NCBI GenBank assembly: GCA_021779955.1
Contig: JAJXZS010000050.1
Coordinates: 161,227 to 225,226 of the forward strand
Direction: 5' to 3'
DNA: 64,000 nucleotides
Source of the DNA: Chloroflexota bacterium
GTDB taxonomy: Bacteria > Chloroflexota > Anaerolineae > Anaerolineales > Anaerolineaceae
The translations under genes were made by a program, and so were the position numbers. Shown here piece after piece: positions 61,201-64,000 of this stretch; within the stretch, counting starts at the first letter, position 1, and each line of letters starts with the position of its first letter. The notes below the pieces were generated by a model, which did not search any database, had not been told where the DNA came from, and saw nothing but the letters and a program-made list of their open reading frames with translations.

Positions 61201-62592
61201 ATGGCTGACTATCCACCCATTGAAGATAATTCGACTACCGAAATCCAGACCCAGCCCAACAGCCGCGAAGCTGAAGAAGCGGTTCTCGGCGCCGTCTTGC
61301 TTTACCCTGATTCTTACTTCGAAGTTGCGCAGGTGATCCAGCACGATGATTTCTATATCATCAGGAACCAATGGATCTGGGAGGCGTTCACCCGGCTTCA
61401 CGAAACGCGCACGCCAATCGATATCCTCACGGTAACCAGTGATCTCGAAGAGCACAGCCGTCTGACCGAGGTGGGCGGCCAGGCTTATCTGCTCTCACTG
61501 GTGAACGAAACGCCGACGGCTCTGCACGCAGAAGCCTATGCTCAAATTGTTGCCCAAAACTCCATCAGGCGGAAGATGCTCGGAGCTGCGAATGATCTGG
61601 CCAAGCTGGCATACGATCAGGAAAAGACAGTCGAGACAATTATCGATGAAGCAGAGAAATCCATCTTCGGGCTCAGTGAGCGGCGGGTACGCCGCGACCT
61701 CGAACCGATTTCTGAGGTGCTGAGCAATTATTACGACCGTATCGACCAGCTCTCTCAGCGCGATGAAGAGATTTACGGCGTTCCCACGGGGCTGACCGAT
61801 CTCGACAAACTCCTGGGCGGTCTTCAGAAGTCCGACTTGCTTATCGTCGCAGGGCGTCCGGGTTCAGGCAAAACAGGCTTTTTGCTTTCAGTAGCCAAGA
61901 ATGCCGCCCAGAAGCATAAGAAGCACGTAGCCGTCTTCTCGCTTGAAATGTCGAACGAACAGCTGGTTCAGCGCTTGATTGCCCAGGAGACGAAGATCGA
62001 TACCCAACGTCTGCGCTCCGGCAAGCTGAATGACAACGAGTGGCCGATCTTCACACACGCCATCGAAGTCCTGGGCGATACGCCCATCTGGCTCGATGAT
62101 ACGCCTGCCATCACGCCGCTTCAATTGCGCACCAAATGCCGCCGCCTGCACATGGAATATCAGCTTGATTTGGTGATCGTGGACTACCTGCAGTTGATGG
62201 GCAGCGACATGCGCACTCAAAACCGCGTTCAAGAGGTCTCGTTCATCTCGAGAAGCCTTAAAGTGCTCGCGCGTGAATTGAACGTGCCTGTGCTGGCGGC
62301 GGCCCAGCTTTCACGCGCGGTCGAGCAGCGGGAAGGAAAAAAACCGGTTCTCTCCGACTTGCGCGAATCGGGTTCACTGGAGCAGGATGCTGATATTGTC
62401 ATGTTCATTCACCGCCCCGACATGCTCGACCCCGACGCTGCCAAGGCAAACGTTGCCGAGATGATCGTAGCCAAACACCGTAACGGTCCAACCCACCCCG
62501 GCATCGAGATGATTTTCCTCAATAACCTCGCCCGCTTTGAAAACGCTGCTCAACGGTACGAACCTCGCGGGGATGGCGGCAAGAAGAAGTAG
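61201..62592 (+). CDS. dnaB: replicative DNA helicase
   Basis: About 463 residues. N-terminal DnaB domain (NSREAEEAVLGAVLLYPDSY), then RecA-type helicase with Walker A GRPGSGKTG, and the later LVIVDYLQLM Walker B block and LSDLRESGSLEQDADIV. The ATG at 61201 has GAAGG five bases upstream and is preferred to the in-frame start four codons earlier. Unwinds DNA at the replication fork. First of a helicase-loading cluster. Confidence 0.95.
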   Translation: MADYPPIEDNSTTEIQTQPNSREAEEAVLGAVLLYPDSYFEVAQVIQHDDFYIIRNQWIWEAFTRLHETRTPIDILTVTSDLEEHSRLTEVGGQAYLLSLVNETPTALHAEAYAQIVAQNSIRRKMLGAANDLAKLAYDQEKTVETIIDEAEKSIFGLSERRVRRDLEPISEVLSNYYDRIDQLSQRDEEIYGVPTGLTDLDKLLGGLQKSDLLIVAGRPGSGKTGFLLSVAKNAAQKHKKHVAVFSLEMSNEQLVQRLIAQETKIDTQRLRSGKLNDNEWPIFTHAIEVLGDTPIWLDDTPAITPLQLRTKCRRLHMEYQLDLVIVDYLQLMGSDMRTQNRVQEVSFISRSLKVLARELNVPVLAAAQLSRAVEQREGKKPVLSDLRESGSLEQDADIVMFIHRPDMLDPDAAKANVAEMIVAKHRNGPTHPGIEMIFLNNLARFENAAQRYEPRGDGGKKK

Positions 62593-62601
62593 GCATTCGC
62601 A

Positions 62602-63294
62602 ATGACCTCGTTTACCGGTTTCCCCTCGGGCAAGGTACATATGACGCGTGTCCCTGCCACATTCTTTAGCGATCTGCTCCCTGATATCGATCACATGGGC
62701 GAGCTCAAGACTACGCTCTACGCCATCTGGCATCTGGATCGCCAGGAGGGTAATATCCGCTACCTCCTCACGGATGACTTTCTCAAGGATGAGAAATTCA
62801 TCGCCTGTCTCGGTAATTCTGAAGAGGACCGCAGATCTTCCCTCGACGACGCACTGGAGCGTGCCTGCCAGCGCGGTACCTTCATCCGCGTAAGCGATGA
62901 CCGCATGAATGTTTATTTTCTCAACACACCGCTGGGAAGAGCTGCCGCTGAAGGTCTGACGAAAGGTGAGTGGTCGCTCGTCGACTATCCCGCCAATGAG
63001 ATCTGCCTGGCAATGGAACGCCCAAACATCTTCGAGCTTTATGAGAAGAACATCGGGCCTTTGACGCCGATCATCTCGCAAGTCCTTCAGGATGCAGAGA
63101 AAGGCTACTCGCTGGATTGGATCGAAGATGCGATCCGGCTGGCGGTATTGAAGAACGCTCGCAACTTGCGCTACGTCGAAGCCATATTGCGCTCATGGAA
63201 AGAGAAGGGACGCGATGAAACGAATCGACGAGACACTCAAGAAGATCGCCGAAAATACATCGAGGGCGAATTTGCCGACTTCATCGAACACTGA
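62602..63294 (+). CDS. DnaD-like primosomal protein
   Basis: 230 residues. N-terminal winged-helix DnaD-type domain, FTGFPSGKVH..VPATFFSDLL, then a DnaB_2 (DnaD C-terminal) motif, GYSLDWIEDAIRLAVLKNAR followed by NLRYVEAILRSWKEKG. Links origin or restart complexes to the helicase loader. It overlaps the DnaC-like gene by 80 bases. Confidence 0.82.
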   Translation: MTSFTGFPSGKVHMTRVPATFFSDLLPDIDHMGELKTTLYAIWHLDRQEGNIRYLLTDDFLKDEKFIACLGNSEEDRRSSLDDALERACQRGTFIRVSDDRMNVYFLNTPLGRAAAEGLTKGEWSLVDYPANEICLAMERPNIFELYEKNIGPLTPIISQVLQDAEKGYSLDWIEDAIRLAVLKNARNLRYVEAILRSWKEKGRDETNRRDTQEDRRKYIEGEFADFIEH

Positions 63295-64000
63295 ATCCGC
63301 GGAACCTGTCTGCCCCATTTGCGGTGGAATCGGCTGGCTGCACCAGGACCTGCCGATCACCGATCCGAGCTTTGGCAAGCTTGTGCGCTGCGTGTGCAAG
63401 CAGCAGGAAGCCATTCAAGCTTCCCAAGAACGGCTCTATCAAACCAGCAACCTCGAAGCTTTTAAGGGTATGACCTTCGAGTCCTTTTCAGTGCAGGGCA
63501 GGCTGGGGTTGGGCGACGAGCAGATTCGCTCTCTTCAATACGCTCTGAGCCAATCGCAGCAATTCGCCGCCACGCCGAAGGGGTGGCTCGTCCTGATGGG
63601 CACCTACGGCTGCGGGAAGACCCATCTGGGCGCCGCCATCGCCAACACCTGCATTGAATACGGTATGGCAACCATCTTCCTCACCGTTCCCGATTTGTTG
63701 GATTGGCTGCGGGCATCGTATGCGGCAACCGACACATCGTTCGATCAACGCTTTGACGAAATCCGAAACATCGAATTGCTCGTGCTGGACGATCTGGGCA
63801 CCCAAAACTCGACCGCCTGGGCCGCCGAGAAACTCTTTCAGATCATCGATTACCGCTACACACACAAGCTGCCGCTCGTGGTCACCACCAATCTCCACCT
63901 TGACGATCTCGACGATCGCATACGCTCTCGCCTGCAAGACCCTGACCTCGCTACCCGTGTAAGGATCAGCGCACCGGACTACCGCTCACCGGTCAAGGAT
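63215..64000 (+). CDS. DnaC/DnaI-like helicase loader, truncated by window edge
   Basis: 262 codons, open at the right edge. N-terminal zinc-ribbon-like CPICGG followed later by RCVCKQQ, then AAA+ ATPase with Walker A GTYGCGKTHLG and Walker B LLVLDDLG, and sensor-type TTNLHLDDLD block. GAAGGGA lies before the ATG inside the dnaD-like gene. Loads DnaB onto DNA. Confidence 0.9.
   Translation, partial: MKRIDETLKKIAENTSRANLPTSSNTESAEPVCPICGGIGWLHQDLPITDPSFGKLVRCVCKQQEAIQASQERLYQTSNLEAFKGMTFESFSVQGRLGLGDEQIRSLQYALSQSQQFAATPKGWLVLMGTYGCGKTHLGAAIANTCIEYGMATIFLTVPDLLDWLRASYAATDTSFDQRFDEIRNIELLVLDDLGTQNSTAWAAEKLFQIIDYRYTHKLPLVVTTNLHLDDLDDRIRSRLQDPDLATRVRISAPDYRSPVKD

Overview
The window looks like a chromosomal segment of a Chloroflexota bacterium, most likely Anaerolineae-like. 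This is an inference from gene content: an NBR1-type Ig-domain lipoprotein, a RIO kinase, a DUF92 protein, a DnaB/DnaD/DnaC cluster, a bifunctional-nuclease-family protein and Tad-like pseudopilins. No rRNA or other strong phylogenetic marker is present. The right half (34.7-64 kb) is visibly richer in G+C than the left half.

Region 1 (1-6.35 kb, minus strand) is a D-xylose operon: a ROK-type XylR repressor, the ABC transporter XylF/XylG/XylH, and the N-terminal part of xylose isomerase XylA, which runs off the left edge. A textbook xyl operator overlaps the xylR promoter.

Region 2 (6.64-34.7 kb) is an integrative element in the 3' part of a tRNA-Lys(CTT) gene. The right end carries the complete tRNA, a tyrosine integrase, tandem excisionase-like proteins and a RepA-like ATPase. 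The left end carries a 42-bp copy of the tRNA 3' part, preceded by two more tRNA-like 74-bp tandem repeats. Both ends carry the same 25-bp arm-type repeat. A perfect palindrome, CTCCACTAGTGGAG, and its variants recur near the left end and at the start of the plus-strand operon. The main cargo is a class 1 DISARM defence locus on the minus strand (26.9 to 8.3 kb): drmD, drmMI, drmA, drmB and drmC. Two blocks of extra genes interrupt it. Each block lies between a drm gene and a decayed duplicate of that gene's 3' end. One block holds a membrane protein; the other holds a membrane protein plus a small CHAT/caspase-like His-Cys protein. A DUF262/HNH (GmrSD-type) enzyme and two unknown small proteins are also in the operon. 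The plus-strand maintenance operon (27.5-34.6 kb) encodes an extremely acidic protein, a zinc-ribbon protein, a SymE-like protein, a HIRAN protein, an ArdC-like antirestriction protein and others. Most of its cassettes are separated by terminator-like hairpins placed just before strong AGGAGG sites. I saw no relaxase or conjugation genes.

Region 3 (34.7-64 kb) is ordinary chromosome. It holds an Ig-domain lipoprotein, msrPQ, an MFS exporter, two secreted proteins, a RIO kinase with an attenuator-like leader, a GNAT acetyltransferase, a lipoprotein, adenosine deaminase, a sugar-nucleotide epimerase and a 3-methyladenine glycosylase. An unusual 2-oxoacid-dehydrogenase-like set follows: E1 alpha, E1 beta, and a lipoyl-domain protein whose catalytic half is a NeuD/PglD-type hexapeptide acyltransferase. 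Then come an NRAMP transporter, a universal stress protein, a bactofilin, a CPBP protein, ProS, a DegT aminotransferase, two membrane proteins, three Tad-like proteins, a response regulator, a bifunctional nuclease, and DnaB, DnaD and a DnaC-like loader cut by the right edge.

The two most unusual features are the nested cargo blocks with 3'-end scars inside the DISARM operon and the E1-E1-(lipoyl-NeuD) set.
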